Of a stretch of 64,000 nucleotides of DNA, positions 1 through 12,025 are shown in pieces. The position numbers were made by a program, and so were the translations under genes. The stretch comes from Ignelater luminosus. Its lineage: Eukaryota > Arthropoda > Insecta > Coleoptera > Elateridae. The notes below the pieces were generated by a model, which saw nothing but the letters and a program-made list of their open reading frames with translations, made no database searches and had not been told where the DNA came from. The DNA lies in assembly GCA_011009095.1 (NCBI GenBank), contig VTPC01000674.1:43612-107611 (forward strand), read 5' to 3'. Each line of letters starts with the position of its first letter. Within the stretch, counting starts at the first letter, position 1.

Positions 1-1409
1 AGAATGGTTTGATGGTAAGTTATTTAGGGAATATTAAAATATTTATTTTCTTACGTATAAAACCATATGTACAAAACTAAAAACAAATAAGTTTCTTCCT
101 TTAGGTTGCTTCTATGCATATGACTTTTATTGCTTATCACTGGATGACAAATTATTGCACAATCTAAAAACACTAAACAGCAATTGCATCTGTTTATGAA
201 AACCTAGTAACTCTTATTAGGTTTTAAACTTTTACAGCAGAAATGGTACTTGTTAAAGTGCCACAATATTTTTTAATTCTGTTGCAGTATGCACAGCGAT
301 TGTTTTATATCTATAAATATAAATTCAATAAAAGTTATAATTCTATTATAGTATATAAAGAAATAAAGTCTGTTATATGCAATATTAGGCATAGAGGTGA
401 GGTATTGTTCAACAGTTTTTGTAAAACCGCTTTTGAAGATATTAAAACCAATTTAGTTTTTTCGATTTGAAGTTACAAATGTCAGTTAAATTTGATTATT
501 GTCAAAATCTAATTCCAAATGCTCCTCATTTAATTTAAATAAAATCTGGACTGCAACAGGTTTAAAAGTAGTTTTAAACGTTTTCGATTTTGTTAATTAA
601 ATAACAGTCATGGCTGTTATAACTGGCATTCCAATCGAGCAGGCAGTGCCGATATGCCTGCTTTAACATGTAGGTTTTACGAAAAAAAAATTTTTTTATC
701 AACGTTTTACATTAGTTTATTTTTCATGCTAATGTTATCATTCTAGTGATATTATCATTTTATGTGAATTGTTTACTTATAATATATATATTTATATGTA
801 CATGCATACATAACCCAACAGCAATATTTTATTGTTTGGTAACATGCAACAAAAGTCACTAGCACAAAAGCTGCCTTATGGTGCAGTTGGATTTATATAA
901 AACAAAAAATAAACACAAATTACATCATTTGTTTTCATATGCATATTAGATTTTTGTTTTTCTTATTGTGAGGTTATTAATATTTTGAAGAGGGCTTTTA
1001 TTTATATCTATGTATATCCTTAAATAATAAAACGCCTAGTTAGATATTATCAGAAAACTTCCAGTATTATTAGTTTCTGATTTTTTTTAGTTAATGTACA
1101 TAGGGTTTCTTGAGATATTATTTATTATACATAATTATATTTTAATTGGAATTTTTCTAACCAGTTTCATACAATTTCTTTTAAATTAAAAGTAGTATTT
1201 GTTGAATTTCCGGGGTTTGCTAATTGACTAAATTTTACAATAATTAGAAATTATTTATTTTTCTGCAAATATCTTCGTAAATTAGAAAACAAAAACAGAT
1301 TTGATATTTTAGACTATAATTAAAATGTATTTCGTGAATCTTATTGCTATTCAGATTGTAAAATCAAATTAAAATAAAAATTCACAACCATAATATGACT
1401 GTTTAACAG
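1..1409 (+). other. Intron upstream of the first visible hnRNP F/H exon
   Basis: AT-rich non-coding sequence ending in a good acceptor (TTTAACAG, last base 1409). A donor-like GATG|GTAAGT sits at bases 11-20, but joining base 14 directly to 1410 puts a stop in frame, so it is either not the preceding exon of this gene or a further exon is missing. I found no RRM-like exon in this interval; the N-terminal RRMs must lie left of the window. Short open frames here (for example 243-470) have no recognisable content. Confidence 0.5.
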
Positions 1410-2571
1410 GTACATAGAAATATTCCGAAGTAGTTTATCTGAAGTACATGGAGTACTAGGAATCAATAACAGACGTATGGGAGGAGGAGGTGGTGGTTCT
1501 GGTATTGGTTATAATTCTCGTCCAAGTCCATATGATCGTGGTGATAGATATGGTAATATGAACAGGTTCCAGCCTCGAGGTTCTCGCAGTTTCAAAGGTG
1601 CTTTTATTAATAGTAGCATGTCAGGTAATTCCCATGTACCTTTACTTCCTTCTTAAATTGTTTAAAACCTAAATTTGATGTTGTGTCACTAAGGAGTTTT
1701 TGCAAACCATGTTTTATGATACAACCAGTCAGACGACTAGTTGCTAGGTGATAATGTTACTTTATACAGTAGAACCTCCATAACTTGGAATCCAAGGGGC
1801 GCGATTATTAGTTCGAGTTATAGAAAATACGAGTTACGGAAAATTACGTGCAATTGGTATTCAAGTGCAAGGGAACGCAATAAATTTTGAGTTGAAAAGA
1901 AATTCGAGATACAGAAGTTCGACTTATGGGGGTTCCACTGTATTTAATATACATTATGCAAAAACTCAATTGTATAACAGTATCTTAAAATGACTTGAAT
2001 ACTGACTTATATTTTTCAGATAGGAAATTTTCTGATTTTGGTGGTTTTGATAATCATCCAAGTCCTTGGGCAAATAATTCTAATCACAATGGAGATATGG
2101 GGGGTAATCATAGCCCATATGGTGGAAATGGTTGGGGAAGTCCTGGAGATCACCATCGAGGTGGTAGTGGAATTCACTGTGTTCATATGCGAGGATTGCC
2201 ATTTAAAGCTAATCAAATGGATATTGCTGATGTATGTTTTAACTCATTTTGTAGTAATCTCTTATTCTAATCATGTTCTTTTATAGTTCTTTAGACCAAT
2301 AATACCAGTAGCAATTCGTCTTCTTCAAGATAGCTCTGGTCGAGCATCAGGCGAGGCCGATGTGGAATTTGCAACACATGAAGATGCTATGAGAGCTATG
2401 ACAAAAGATAAAGGTCATATGCAACATCGCTACATTGAATTGTTCTTGAATTCTTCACCTGGCGGTGGAGGAGGTGGTGGCATGGGTGGCATGGGCGGTG
2501 GAGGAGGTAATAGTGGAGGTGGATATTTAAATTATGGTGGTTATGGGGGCCCAGGTAGAAGACGATTCTAA
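1410..2571 (+). CDS. glo: hnRNP F/H-family RNA-binding protein (glorund-type), 3' part
   Basis: Three exons join in phase: 1410-1624, 2020-2231 and 2287-2571 (stop TAA 2569-2571). The first exon opens with YIEIFRSS, the usual end of RRM2 in hnRNP F/H proteins, followed by a Gly/Arg/Tyr-rich linker. The second ends with the start of RRM3 ([11 protein letters not shown]), and the third completes it ([17 protein letters not shown], then [10 protein letters not shown]) before a Gly-rich tail ending GPGRRRF. Family proteins bind G-rich RNA and control splicing and translation; Drosophila Glorund represses nanos mRNA. The 5' exons with RRM1 and most of RRM2 are outside the window. A second possible donor (AAAG|GTGC at 1599) would shorten the first exon. 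AATAAA at 2912-2917 is a plausible poly(A) signal. Assignment to the family is firm; the glorund name is by orthology inference. Confidence 0.9.
1767..1940. mobile_element. Short pogo/Tigger-like MITE in the hnRNP F/H intron
   Basis: A 174-bp element between the exons ending at 1624 and starting at 2020. It begins CAGTAGAACCTCCATAA and ends with the near inverse (TTATGGGGGTTCCACTG). TA lies on both sides (1765-1766 and 1941-1942). TA duplications and CAGTRGAACC ends are typical of non-autonomous pogo/Tigger elements. It has no coding capacity. Confidence 0.8.
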
Positions 2572-5500
2572 ATCTGCTACATTCAATACAAATAACTGTG
2601 TGTTTGTTAGATTAGACCTACACCTTATTTTGTTAAAAGATCTGATAGAATTTGGCAGATGAAAATTACTTTGTGCATATGAATGTTGTATTATTTAGCA
2701 AATATCTCTTTTTATAGCTCACTTGTATTAATCTATAAAATACTTGCATTCTCGATTCTATCAGATTGAATAAGTTTTTATGTTTTATATTTTTATACAA
2801 TGTATAACAACATAATATAACCAATCTATGCTAATTAACTTCAAACACTGAATCATTCAGTAGTTAAAAAAAACCAATGATGATATAATGCAGAATTGTT
2901 TTAATTATATAAAATAAAGAAATACATTTTGTCTTTACTTTTTACTTTAATTTTTAAACATATAACCAGTGCTAGGTTATTTTAGGCAACGAATTCAGAA
3001 ACAACTCTCCCCAGAATCCTCACTTTACTCTTGCACATGCAAAATAAATGTACGCACATTACCGTGCCTCACAAAATGGTTGGGGTATTGGTGAGAATGT
3101 AAAACCTAAGACTACCTAACATTGGTTATAACATTTCTGCGTGATGGGAAATATATAAATTATACCAGGCCTAGATTTTGAATTATGTATATTTGTATCA
3201 CGAATTTATATGTATTCTCAATTGCCTAGAAAAATTAAGTTGTGCAATTACAAAACTTAACAGTTTCACAAATTGTGTGTATTATTCATCAGTAACACTT
3301 TTAAATTAGGACTTTATAGCAGATTGTTGTCAAATCACCTTTATAAATACATTTTAGAATTTGAGTTTAGTCTATGTATACCTTTTCTTACTTTTAGAAA
3401 TATAAAACATGACAAGTAATTTTTATATATGTAGTCCTTTTATACAATCAAGACGATGAAAATAAACATTGTGTGAACTTAAGTATGTAAGAAGGAAATT
3501 GACTGTCCAGTAAATTCATTTTTATTTCAATAAAAATGTTGATAGGTAGTTTTTGTGTTAATACTAAACTAACATAACTTCTGCAATTTTGTGAGATGCA
3601 AAAGTTTTCCACCAACGTGAAAAATTCAGGAAACTGAAGTAGAGGTTAGAGAATTTACCAGAAATGCCGGGAAATAAATATCTTGAATCTTATTTAAATC
3701 TATTCTAGGATTTATCAAGCTTTTGATTACACATAATATGTAGGTAGTAATTTCACTATAATGCATAGTAATAGATTAAACTTGTAATATTTAATATTAA
3801 GTAGTGAATAATACCACATTATGAACTGACTAGCTGATAATAGGCTAGTTTTACCAGCATTTCTGCTATTAATATTGCATATGCATTGACGGTGAGTGCA
3901 ATTGCATGTGCTAGCAACCCGACTACAATGAGCCTGCTCACAACCTCTCTTTGATAATTGTATATTTCTTGGTGGAGAATCTTAGATTATGTTATAAGGT
4001 AAGAATTATAGTTTTAGTTGAAAAATTGTGAGTGTGCAGAAAAGTTATGCTAGTTTTTATGTCATTAGGGTCTAATATTACTTAGTTATTAAATGAATTT
4101 TTAATTTAGAATATTTCTAAAGTGAAATTAAGACATTGTGTATTTATTAAATAATATTGGAATTAGATTTGGATAGAGTGAATTAATATTAAATCAGTTT
4201 TAAAGTTTGAAAATGAAAATATTTTCATTTTAAATTTAAGAGTAATGCATTGTAATTACAATATTTTTTTGCAATAAATAAATTGGTCTGATAAGTTGTT
4301 TTTGAAATTGTAACAATTAAAATGGCATCTATTCTGGTTTTCTTTTCTCATAGCAGTGGAGTAGAATTGACATGTGTAATAAATATGGTCGAGTTTTAAC
4401 AAGGGTTGCAGTTAATAATTTCTGTAGTTTATTCACAACATGTTTTTTAATGTATTAGGTTTAGACAGAATTACAAAAATATGCAGTTCACATTTCTGAA
4501 TAGAAGCGGATCATGGAAATTTAAGTTTTCTTTGTGTAAATAATGCTTTTCCGGTCTTGTATGCAAAGATAATACCCAATTACGGGTGCATATAAACATG
4601 TGATTACAGCGTGCTTATCAATACTACTTGCTCGATACCTTTACCTGTGTACTCCTTACATGCACATATTCCTTAATTAGCATTGCACTGCTGACACGAT
4701 TGTGTCACCACCTCTTAACACATCAACTAATCTGCCACTGTTTGCTAATTATAATATTATTATTACTTTTACCTTCCTTTTATTCATTTTTGTATCTTTG
4801 GTTTAAGGTAAGTTAGAAAATTCTTTTTTTTTATATTTGTATAATATTTATTTTTATGATACTTATATATATTTTAATTTAGGTCTACTACTGACAAAGA
4901 TAGTGATTACTACCGAAATGTATGTATAGTTAAATAAATATAAGGAAAAAATTTCTAACGCCTTAAACCAAAGATTCAAAAATTAATAACTGTTTGCTAA
5001 TATGACTTAATGACTTCCCATAATCCGTGTTTGTAAATATTTTGCAAGAAATGACTAATGTCAAAAGAAATATTCAGTATCTAAAAAGACATTTATTGCT
5101 ATTATTTAGAACTTTTACATGAGGGTGGATATCAATGAAAACAGGGAAAATCTACAAGAAAACTATCATAAATATTCTATATACAGGAAAATAAGTTGAT
5201 TATTGCCAGACAATGAACTCTCATAAATGCTAGACACTGATTCGAGGATACTAGGGGTAGTTAGGGGCGATTTTTGAAAAAATGACTAAAAATTAACTTT
5301 GCGATTTTCAAATCTCCTAAATGTTCTTTTCCTACTACAAGAAATATACTTTTGTAGGCAAATATTTTTAAATTATTTTTAAAAATCCATAATCTAATGC
5401 GTTTATGTGGAGTTTCCTAATGCAAAAACCTTCATACTCGCAAGTAAGATCTTGGAAGATAATCATTTTATCGAAAAATGCTTACAACAAACCTTATAGA

Positions 5501-5690
5501 GTACATATTCAAGATTCTTGGGTGTTTTTTAATTTTTTGAATTGGATTGTTGGTACGGAAATATTTTAAAAAATTTAAATAAATGTTACACAGCTTGCTT
5601 GTGACAAGTTGAAAAATATGAATCTTGCGGCAAACAGTGTTTAAATAGGTCGACTCTTGCTTGGCGCGTTTGAAATACAGTAATACTTTG
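2572..5690. other. Intergenic, no gene seen
   Basis: This contains the probable 3' UTR and AATAAA signal of the hnRNP gene (to about 2940), then AT-rich sequence. The 62-codon frame at 4628-4816 has low-complexity content and no family match. Nothing else supportable until the BEL element. Confidence 0.5.
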
Positions 5691-5952
5691 TGTATGTTGA
5701 ACTTGCTGGTTTCAACACTTCTTCTTATTAAATGAGTAATAATTGAAACAAGATATTACTTAACTATTTATTTTAACTAAACGGAAAACACAAGTGGACT
5801 GTATGATTTACAAAATACAAGTGATGCAACAAACTGCAGGACATATGTATACCTGCTTCGGACCCTTAGGCCCTACCCAGCGGGGTGGCCGGAAACAGAA
5901 GCAATATGCCCCCATACTTAATTACTGAGGGCGGTGAAAAACAGACCCAACA
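5691..5952 (-). repeat. 3' LTR of the BEL element
   Basis: 262 bp, identical to the other LTR except at two positions in the segment just before its right end. On the coding strand it runs TGTTGGGTC...CAACATACA. An AATAAA is present inside it on the coding strand (complement of TATTTATTTTAA). A purine-rich CCGGGGGCA lies immediately upstream on the coding strand and is the likely polypurine tract. Confidence 0.95.
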
Positions 5953-6111
5953 TGCCCCCGGACCTTGAAAGCTCCAGCTTTCAATAAAAACAAATTTTAC
6001 AAATTAACATGTGCTAAAGTATAACATCAACAAATAAATGATAAAAAAAAAACGAATGTAAAGTTAATGCAATGATTGTTAATGATGCACATCACAAACT
6101 TTCACAAAACT

Positions 6112-9100
6112 TTACACTTGATCGTTCGGGAGAGGGCACAATTTGGAGAAGGCACGCTTGACGATGCCACTGGTGGTTTTCACTGTCACCACTCTATTGA
6201 TGTTGTCCTTCCCAGGATGAAGAGCAATAACTCGCCCTAACTTCCATAACAAGGGCGGTTGATTGTCGGCCTTCAAGAGGACGAGATCACCTTCATGCAG
6301 GGAACCTCTGTTGACGAGCCACTTGGATCGAGTCTGGAGATCGGACAAATATTTATGGTACCATCTCCGCCAAAAATGCTGTAGGATTTGTTGAACCCTT
6401 TGGAACTGACTTAATCGATTCTTCGGAACCGCAGAAACATTTGGATCGGGTACAGACACCAATGACCTGCCAATTAGAAAGTGAGCAGTAGTGAGAGGAT
6501 CTAGGTCATCAGGGTCAGTTGATAAGGGACACAGCGGTCGTGAGTTTAAGATTGACTCTACTTGCGTGAGAAGAGTATACATCTCTTCAAATGTTAATGA
6601 GGCGTTACCAGCTACGCGCCTTATGTGATATTTTACAGATTTGACGCTGGCTTCCCATAAGCCACCAAAGTGTGGTGCATGCGGGGGAATGAAATGCCAA
6701 TTTACCTCCAGATTGGAAGCTTGTGCAGGTATAACCTCGAGGTTCTTTCTCAAAAACGTGCCCAATTCCTTTAATTCAGCATTTGCACCAACAAAATTCG
6801 TTCCGTTATCCGAATAAATGTCACGTGGTTTGCCTCTGCGAGCGCAAAACCGGCGCAACGCTAGCAAGAATGATTCAGTTGACAAATCCGTTACTAATTC
6901 TAAGTGAATCTCCTTTGTGGCGAAACATATAAAAACGGAAATGTAGGCCTTAAAAAGCTTACACCCGCGACCCCTTTTATTTTTAAGCAATATTGGGCCG
7001 GCGTAATCGACGCCCGTAATGAGAAATGGTGGTGATGGTTGGATTCTAGAGATGGGTAGCTTGCCCATGATGGGATTTATCTGCCTTGGTGAAACACGAA
7101 AACACTTAACGCAATTGTGTACCGTTTGACGGGCCAAGCTTCTACCTCGAAGGGGCCAAAAAACTTCACGAACGCTAGCTAATAACATCTGGGGACCAGC
7201 ATGTAGCAACTGTTCATGCCTGCGCGAAAAGATTAGCTTAGTCAGACAATGTTTGCTGGACAAGATTAGCGGATGTTTTTTGTTATAATTATAGAAGGAA
7301 TTCTTGAGGCGTCCTCCCACACGCAACAAACCTTCCGAGTCTAAAAAAGGATTCAAATTAAGTAATCGCGAAGTGCTTTTTAGAGGTTTTCCATTTTCTA
7401 GCAAATGGATCTCAGTTTGAAATGATTCTGCCTGAGCAATTTTTACCAAACGCCTCTGGGCGGTCTGAATTTCACGAAATGAAATTGGTTGGACGTTTCT
7501 GTCACCTAAACGTTTGCGGCAGTTTTCTGTGAATCTCAAGCAGTACGCTACTATGCGTTCCAACTTGTTGAGGTTGGAATAATTGGCGAAGGGAAACATT
7601 GGTAGGTCAACCGTTAGCATACTGACAGCATCACCCTTCAAGTCGGGTAGAACAGGAGCTTGTGCAGGTGGTTTAGGCCAGGACTCTTGAGGTAAGGAGA
7701 GCCACGCAGGGCCTGACCACCATAAGGAAGAGTTTGCCAGTTCTTTGAGAGGAACACCCCTAGAAAGCAAGTCGGCAGGGTTGGAATTCGTAGGAACATG
7801 CTTCCAAGTAGCATGTTCAGTGACTTCCTGTATCTCCACCACTCTATTAGCCACAAAAGTTTTAAGGAGGTTAGGAGGAGTTTTGAGCCAGCCAAAGGTC
7901 ACTGTGGAATCTGACCACAGGACACACTTACTAAAATTTATTTGAATGGTTTTCATTACTTGCGAAGCGAGTCTAGCTAGGATTAGCGCGGCTGACAATT
8001 CAAGACGAGGGATTGTGATGGTCTTTAAAGGAGCTACTCTGGTTTTTGAGCAAAGCAAACGCGTGAAAACTTGATTTTTCTCATTGGTCGAGCGAATGTA
8101 TAAGCATCCACCATACGCAAAGGTGCTGGCATCAGCGAAGCCATGTAGTTCGATACGCCTCGGATTGTTGCAGACAACATGTCTGGGAATTTTAATATCG
8201 TTCAAGTGCACGAGCTCAGAACGAAAGGATAGCCATTTGCTGTGAAGACCTTGAGATAAGGACTCATCCCACGACACTTTCTCCAGCCACAATTGTTGAA
8301 TAGAGCGTTTGGTTATTTTAACGTTGGAGGGAGGTTTGATTGAATATAAGAAATTATCCTCTTTAAAGGACCATGCCAAACCTAGTGTTTTAGCGTGCTC
8401 ATCGACACCAAATTTTAAAACATTAGGATGAAGGTCTATTTCATCAAAATTAGAAAAGATTGCGGGTTCATTGGAAATCCACTTGCGCAACTTGAAACAG
8501 CCCGAGCTTAGAACATGGGCAAGGGATTCGCAGAGAGACCGCGCGTGCTCAATCGTATTCGATCCAGTCAATAAGCCATCGACATAGAAGTCTTCTAAGA
8601 TGACCTTGGAAATATCAGGATGGTTTGCCTGAGACTCGATACCAACTTGGGTTAAAGAACGTATTGCTAGGAAGGAGGCTGAAGCCGTGCCGTATGTTAC
8701 AGTGTTTAGATCAAAACTCTGAATTGGTTGAGAAGGATCATCGCGCCATAGGATACGCTGCAACGAGCGTTGACTAGGCTCGACAAGGACCTGCCTATAC
8801 ATTTTTTCGACATCCGCAGAAATAGCAATAGAATGCTTTCGAAATCGCAGCAAAATTGAGAATAAGTCAGATTGAATAGTCAGACCTATCATCTGGATCT
8901 CGTTCAATGAGGTACCACTTGTGGTAGCTGCGGAACCGTCAAATACAACCCGAAGGGAGGTAGTTACGGAGGACTCTTTCAGCACCCCATGGTGAGGAAG
9001 GAAGAAAGATACATCAACGGGTTCAGGGTTAGATGGAGACATATGCCCCAACAATTGATATTCTCGCATAAAATCTCGATAACGCATCCCTAGATTGGGA

Positions 9101-11205
9101 TTGGATTCTAACTTGCGTTCTAAATTTAAAAATCGCCTTTTTGCCATTTCGAAAGAATCCCCAAGTTTGGTAACTGGTTCCTTTAACGGAATCGATACGA
9201 TGAACCTGCCGTTCGCGTCGCGTCGATGATTTTCCAAGAAATGTTCTTCACATAGAATCTCCTCTCTGGAAAGCGCCCTTGCTTCAGGGACTTCTTCGAT
9301 CTCCCAAAACTTGCTAAGCTGTTCAGAAATTTGTAACGTTTGGGAATGATTGCAAGAGAGTGCAGAGAAAGGACGAGACATGGACTGAACGTTTCCGCTA
9401 ACAAGCCATCCGAATCTAGTTTTCTGCAGTATGGGTTTCCCAGGACCTAAAGACCGCTGACCAACGCACACGATTTCCCAAAAGCAACTAGCTCCGAGTA
9501 GAATATCGATTTTACCTGGCATATTAAATTTTTTATCGGCGAGATGGATATTCGCGGGCAAGTCCCACCCAGTGATATCAACTTTAGCTTCCGGAATATT
9601 ACCTGTGATGTGCGGAATGACTAAGCAACTACTTTTCATTTGAAATTGAGAATTGCTTGATGTTATTTCAACGTTACACCGTGAGTCGATGCTTGTAGCA
9701 GCACTGTTGATCCCACGAATTTGCAGATCAACCGGGAAACGACTCAATTGGAGCCTTTTGCACAATGATTCCGCGATGAAATTGGACATACTCCCTGAGT
9801 CTAACAGGGCCCTAGCAGGGTGTGAATTTCCATCCGAATCTAAAATCCGCACTAATGCGGTGGATAGCAAAACGGTTGTTTGATTGGAACCGAATGCTGA
9901 AAGATTTACAGGGGCCTGCTCAGCCTCTGCTGACGAAACTGATGCAACTGATTCAACTTGATGCAACAAGGTATGGTGTCTAGACTTGCACCGCTGACAG
10001 TTAAACCTTGATCTGCATTTACCTGTGAAATGACCCTTCGCTAAGCAATTGTAGCAAACCTTTAATTCCTTTGCCTTTTCTGACCGTTCCTTCAACCCGA
10101 ATTGCTTAAACCTTTCACAAGAATTTAAGGAATGAGAACCTTTACAAAGAGGGCAAGATAAAGCAGTTGATACGAACGTTTTAGCTGTAAGGCGCTCTGC
10201 GTGCGATTTTTGATTTCTTTGATCGATTGTTTCTAATAAAGATGCTTTCTTCTCCATAAAACTAATTAGCTGTTCATAAGAAGGGAATTTATCTGAATCA
10301 TTTTTATTTTCAAACTCGCGCGTGGTGGTAGGATCTAACTTTGAATTAATTAAGTAAATTAAGAAAGCATTTCTTTGATCTTCCTCATTGACCAACGAAT
10401 CTAAAGCCCTAATATTTTTCTTGACACTGTCAATTAATTGCCTCAGTTTTGCTGAGGATTCCTTGGTAATGACTTCAATGTTAAATAATGCCTTAATATG
10501 ATTGTGAACGAGAATACGCGAGTTATTGAATCGATCATTTACACTATCCCAAGCGATCTGATAATTTGCGGAGCTGATAGCCAAACTCTTTATCGTTTCC
10601 GCGGCTTTGCCTGTAAGTGACGCACGCAGGTAATGTAACTTATGTACATCAGTGAGGGCCTCATTTTCGTGTATGAGATTTATGAATAAATCTCGGAAGT
10701 TTAACCATTCTTCGGGGTTTCCATTGAAATTTGGGAGATTTATAGTGGGAAGTTTCACAAAACCTTTGTGACCCGTGCTACTTGACGATTGTGAACCTCC
10801 ATTAATACTAACTACGTCAGATGGGACCGCAACAGGTCCCGGTACAAGAACCTCATGACAAGAAACAACCGAACTGGGTCTTGCAGGGAGATTGTCATGA
10901 GAGGAAAGCTTTTCTAGAATGTTTTCCGCATCAGAAATAGTTTCATAATATTTTTTCTCAAATTCCGTTATATGCTCTGACTCACTTTCAGGATCCTCAC
11001 TTGCATTTTCTATTTGTAATTGAAGCTGATCAAACGTATCTAATAACGGCTGTATTGTGAGAAGCCTTTTACGTATTTGAATCGCATCACAATTTTCCAG
11101 AACGCCGTTATTCGTCTCGATTTTGGTTTTAATTCCGCACAGATAATCCTCAAAACGAGTCAAACGAGCCTTGACGGATCCCCTTTGCCTAACTAGTGTG
11201 TCCAT
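6112..11205 (-). CDS. BEL/Pao Gag-Pol polyprotein, 1697 residues
   Basis: Uninterrupted frame covering the whole BEL polyprotein. In order: N-terminal coiled region; DUF1759 Gag-like domain (about 155-320, LPNFNGNPEEWLNF); CCHC-type zinc knuckles (about 351-415, including CYNC...H...C); DUF1758 aspartic-protease-like domain with LDSGS (Asp about 469); reverse transcriptase (about 690-900, first metal-ligand Asp in ISADVEKMYRQV); RNase H (about 1015-1150, FADAS, LWSDST); H2C2 and integrase (about 1330-1530, VDYAGP, SDNGTNF, GGLWEAS, i.e. the D,D,E set); and a C-terminal DUF5641 domain with RVIALHPGKD. Odd point: the RT box at 874-877 reads YVDG where the family has YVDD. No stop or frameshift is seen. 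The start ATG is the first in the frame, after an 820-nt leader. Confidence 0.95.
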   Translation of the reverse strand: MDTLVRQRGSVKARLTRFEDYLCGIKTKIETNNGVLENCDAIQIRKRLLTIQPLLDTFDQLQLQIENASEDPESESEHITEFEKKYYETISDAENILEKLSSHDNLPARPSSVVSCHEVLVPGPVAVPSDVVSINGGSQSSSSTGHKGFVKLPTINLPNFNGNPEEWLNFRDLFINLIHENEALTDVHKLHYLRASLTGKAAETIKSLAISSANYQIAWDSVNDRFNNSRILVHNHIKALFNIEVITKESSAKLRQLIDSVKKNIRALDSLVNEEDQRNAFLIYLINSKLDPTTTREFENKNDSDKFPSYEQLISFMEKKASLLETIDQRNQKSHAERLTAKTFVSTALSCPLCKGSHSLNSCERFKQFGLKERSEKAKELKVCYNCLAKGHFTGKCRSRFNCQRCKSRHHTLLHQVESVASVSSAEAEQAPVNLSAFGSNQTTVLLSTALVRILDSDGNSHPARALLDSGSMSNFIAESLCKRLQLSRFPVDLQIRGINSAATSIDSRCNVEITSSNSQFQMKSSCLVIPHITGNIPEAKVDITGWDLPANIHLADKKFNMPGKIDILLGASCFWEIVCVGQRSLGPGKPILQKTRFGWLVSGNVQSMSRPFSALSCNHSQTLQISEQLSKFWEIEEVPEARALSREEILCEEHFLENHRRDANGRFIVSIPLKEPVTKLGDSFEMAKRRFLNLERKLESNPNLGMRYRDFMREYQLLGHMSPSNPEPVDVSFFLPHHGVLKESSVTTSLRVVFDGSAATTSGTSLNEIQMIGLTIQSDLFSILLRFRKHSIAISADVEKMYRQVLVEPSQRSLQRILWRDDPSQPIQSFDLNTVTYGTASASFLAIRSLTQVGIESQANHPDISKVILEDFYVDGLLTGSNTIEHARSLCESLAHVLSSGCFKLRKWISNEPAIFSNFDEIDLHPNVLKFGVDEHAKTLGLAWSFKEDNFLYSIKPPSNVKITKRSIQQLWLEKVSWDESLSQGLHSKWLSFRSELVHLNDIKIPRHVVCNNPRRIELHGFADASTFAYGGCLYIRSTNEKNQVFTRLLCSKTRVAPLKTITIPRLELSAALILARLASQVMKTIQINFSKCVLWSDSTVTFGWLKTPPNLLKTFVANRVVEIQEVTEHATWKHVPTNSNPADLLSRGVPLKELANSSLWWSGPAWLSLPQESWPKPPAQAPVLPDLKGDAVSMLTVDLPMFPFANYSNLNKLERIVAYCLRFTENCRKRLGDRNVQPISFREIQTAQRRLVKIAQAESFQTEIHLLENGKPLKSTSRLLNLNPFLDSEGLLRVGGRLKNSFYNYNKKHPLILSSKHCLTKLIFSRRHEQLLHAGPQMLLASVREVFWPLRGRSLARQTVHNCVKCFRVSPRQINPIMGKLPISRIQPSPPFLITGVDYAGPILLKNKRGRGCKLFKAYISVFICFATKEIHLELVTDLSTESFLLALRRFCARRGKPRDIYSDNGTNFVGANAELKELGTFLRKNLEVIPAQASNLEVNWHFIPPHAPHFGGLWEASVKSVKYHIRRVAGNASLTFEEMYTLLTQVESILNSRPLCPLSTDPDDLDPLTTAHFLIGRSLVSVPDPNVSAVPKNRLSQFQRVQQILQHFWRRWYHKYLSDLQTRSKWLVNRGSLHEGDLVLLKADNQPPLLWKLGRVIALHPGKDNINRVVTVKTTSGIVKRAFSKLCPLPNDQV

Positions 11206-12000
11206 AGTGCTTACTAATATGACCGAAATAATTTATGAAGTGATTTGAGATTTACACGAAGATAATTTCAACGCACACTACAGCAGTTCGAAGTAAGCCG
11301 AAAATTTTCAAAACCCGACAGTAATGAAATTTAACCAATTTACAATTGCGTATAAACTAATTAATTAATTAATTAATTATTATTAATGAATAAGAAAATT
11401 ATGTTGCATTAACTATACAAATGCGTCACCTGCTTATAAACTTTTCTAGAAGGTTTCAGAGTAGTAATCTTTATTGAAAGTTGCCGCCTTAAAAATACAT
11501 AACAAAAGCGTCAATAATTTTTTAAGCTACTCTCCGTGTGTTTCATTCAATTACATAACATTTGAGACAAATCACGTGACTATAAAGTACCCAAAGTGTG
11601 AGACAGCACTGGTCTTTAACTTGTTTGTAATTTTTAATCAGTTAAATATGCATTTAAGTATAGATATTCATTGAATTGTACGTTTTTGAAAGAACCGCGA
11701 ATATGAATTACTCAATAAATAAGCACTAACAGCTTACGGAATGCATCTGCTTTGTTTAAACACGTCAAATCTGTTTATAAATACCACACATGAAAAATTG
11801 TACAATAAAGCAGAGTAATACAATAAGAAGCAACTTACGCAGAGGCAATTCTATTGTACAGACCGAACAAGGAAAGGTATTTATGAAAAAAAGGAAAAGC
11901 TCACCTGCTAATCACTTTCGATTGTCGTGTTAAACGTAATATAACATCAGGGTGTCTGCCGAGGACCAGCCAAACTCGATGCAACAATGAAGTGTTGAAA

Positions 12001-12018
12001 TGCGGATCGATAGGACCA
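12001..12018 (-). promoter_or_regulatory. Probable tRNA primer-binding site of the BEL element
   Basis: On the coding strand TGGTCCTATCGATCCGCA begins 7 nt inside the 5' LTR. It starts with TGG, the complement of a tRNA CCA end, as primer-binding sites do. I cannot say which tRNA it matches. Confidence 0.55.
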
Positions 12019-12025
12019 ATTTTTA

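Noticed and set aside
1-20. Donor-like GATG|GTAAGT at the window start as the preceding hnRNP exon
   Set aside because: Joining it to base 1410 gives an in-frame stop and not the expected Gly-His-Arg before YIEIF.
4628-4816. 62-codon hydrophobic frame
   Set aside because: Low-complexity Leu/Ile/Thr/Cys composition from AT-rich DNA, no family and no splice context.
7638-7945. Open frames overlapping the BEL Gag-Pol on both strands
   Set aside because: Shadows of the long coding frame.
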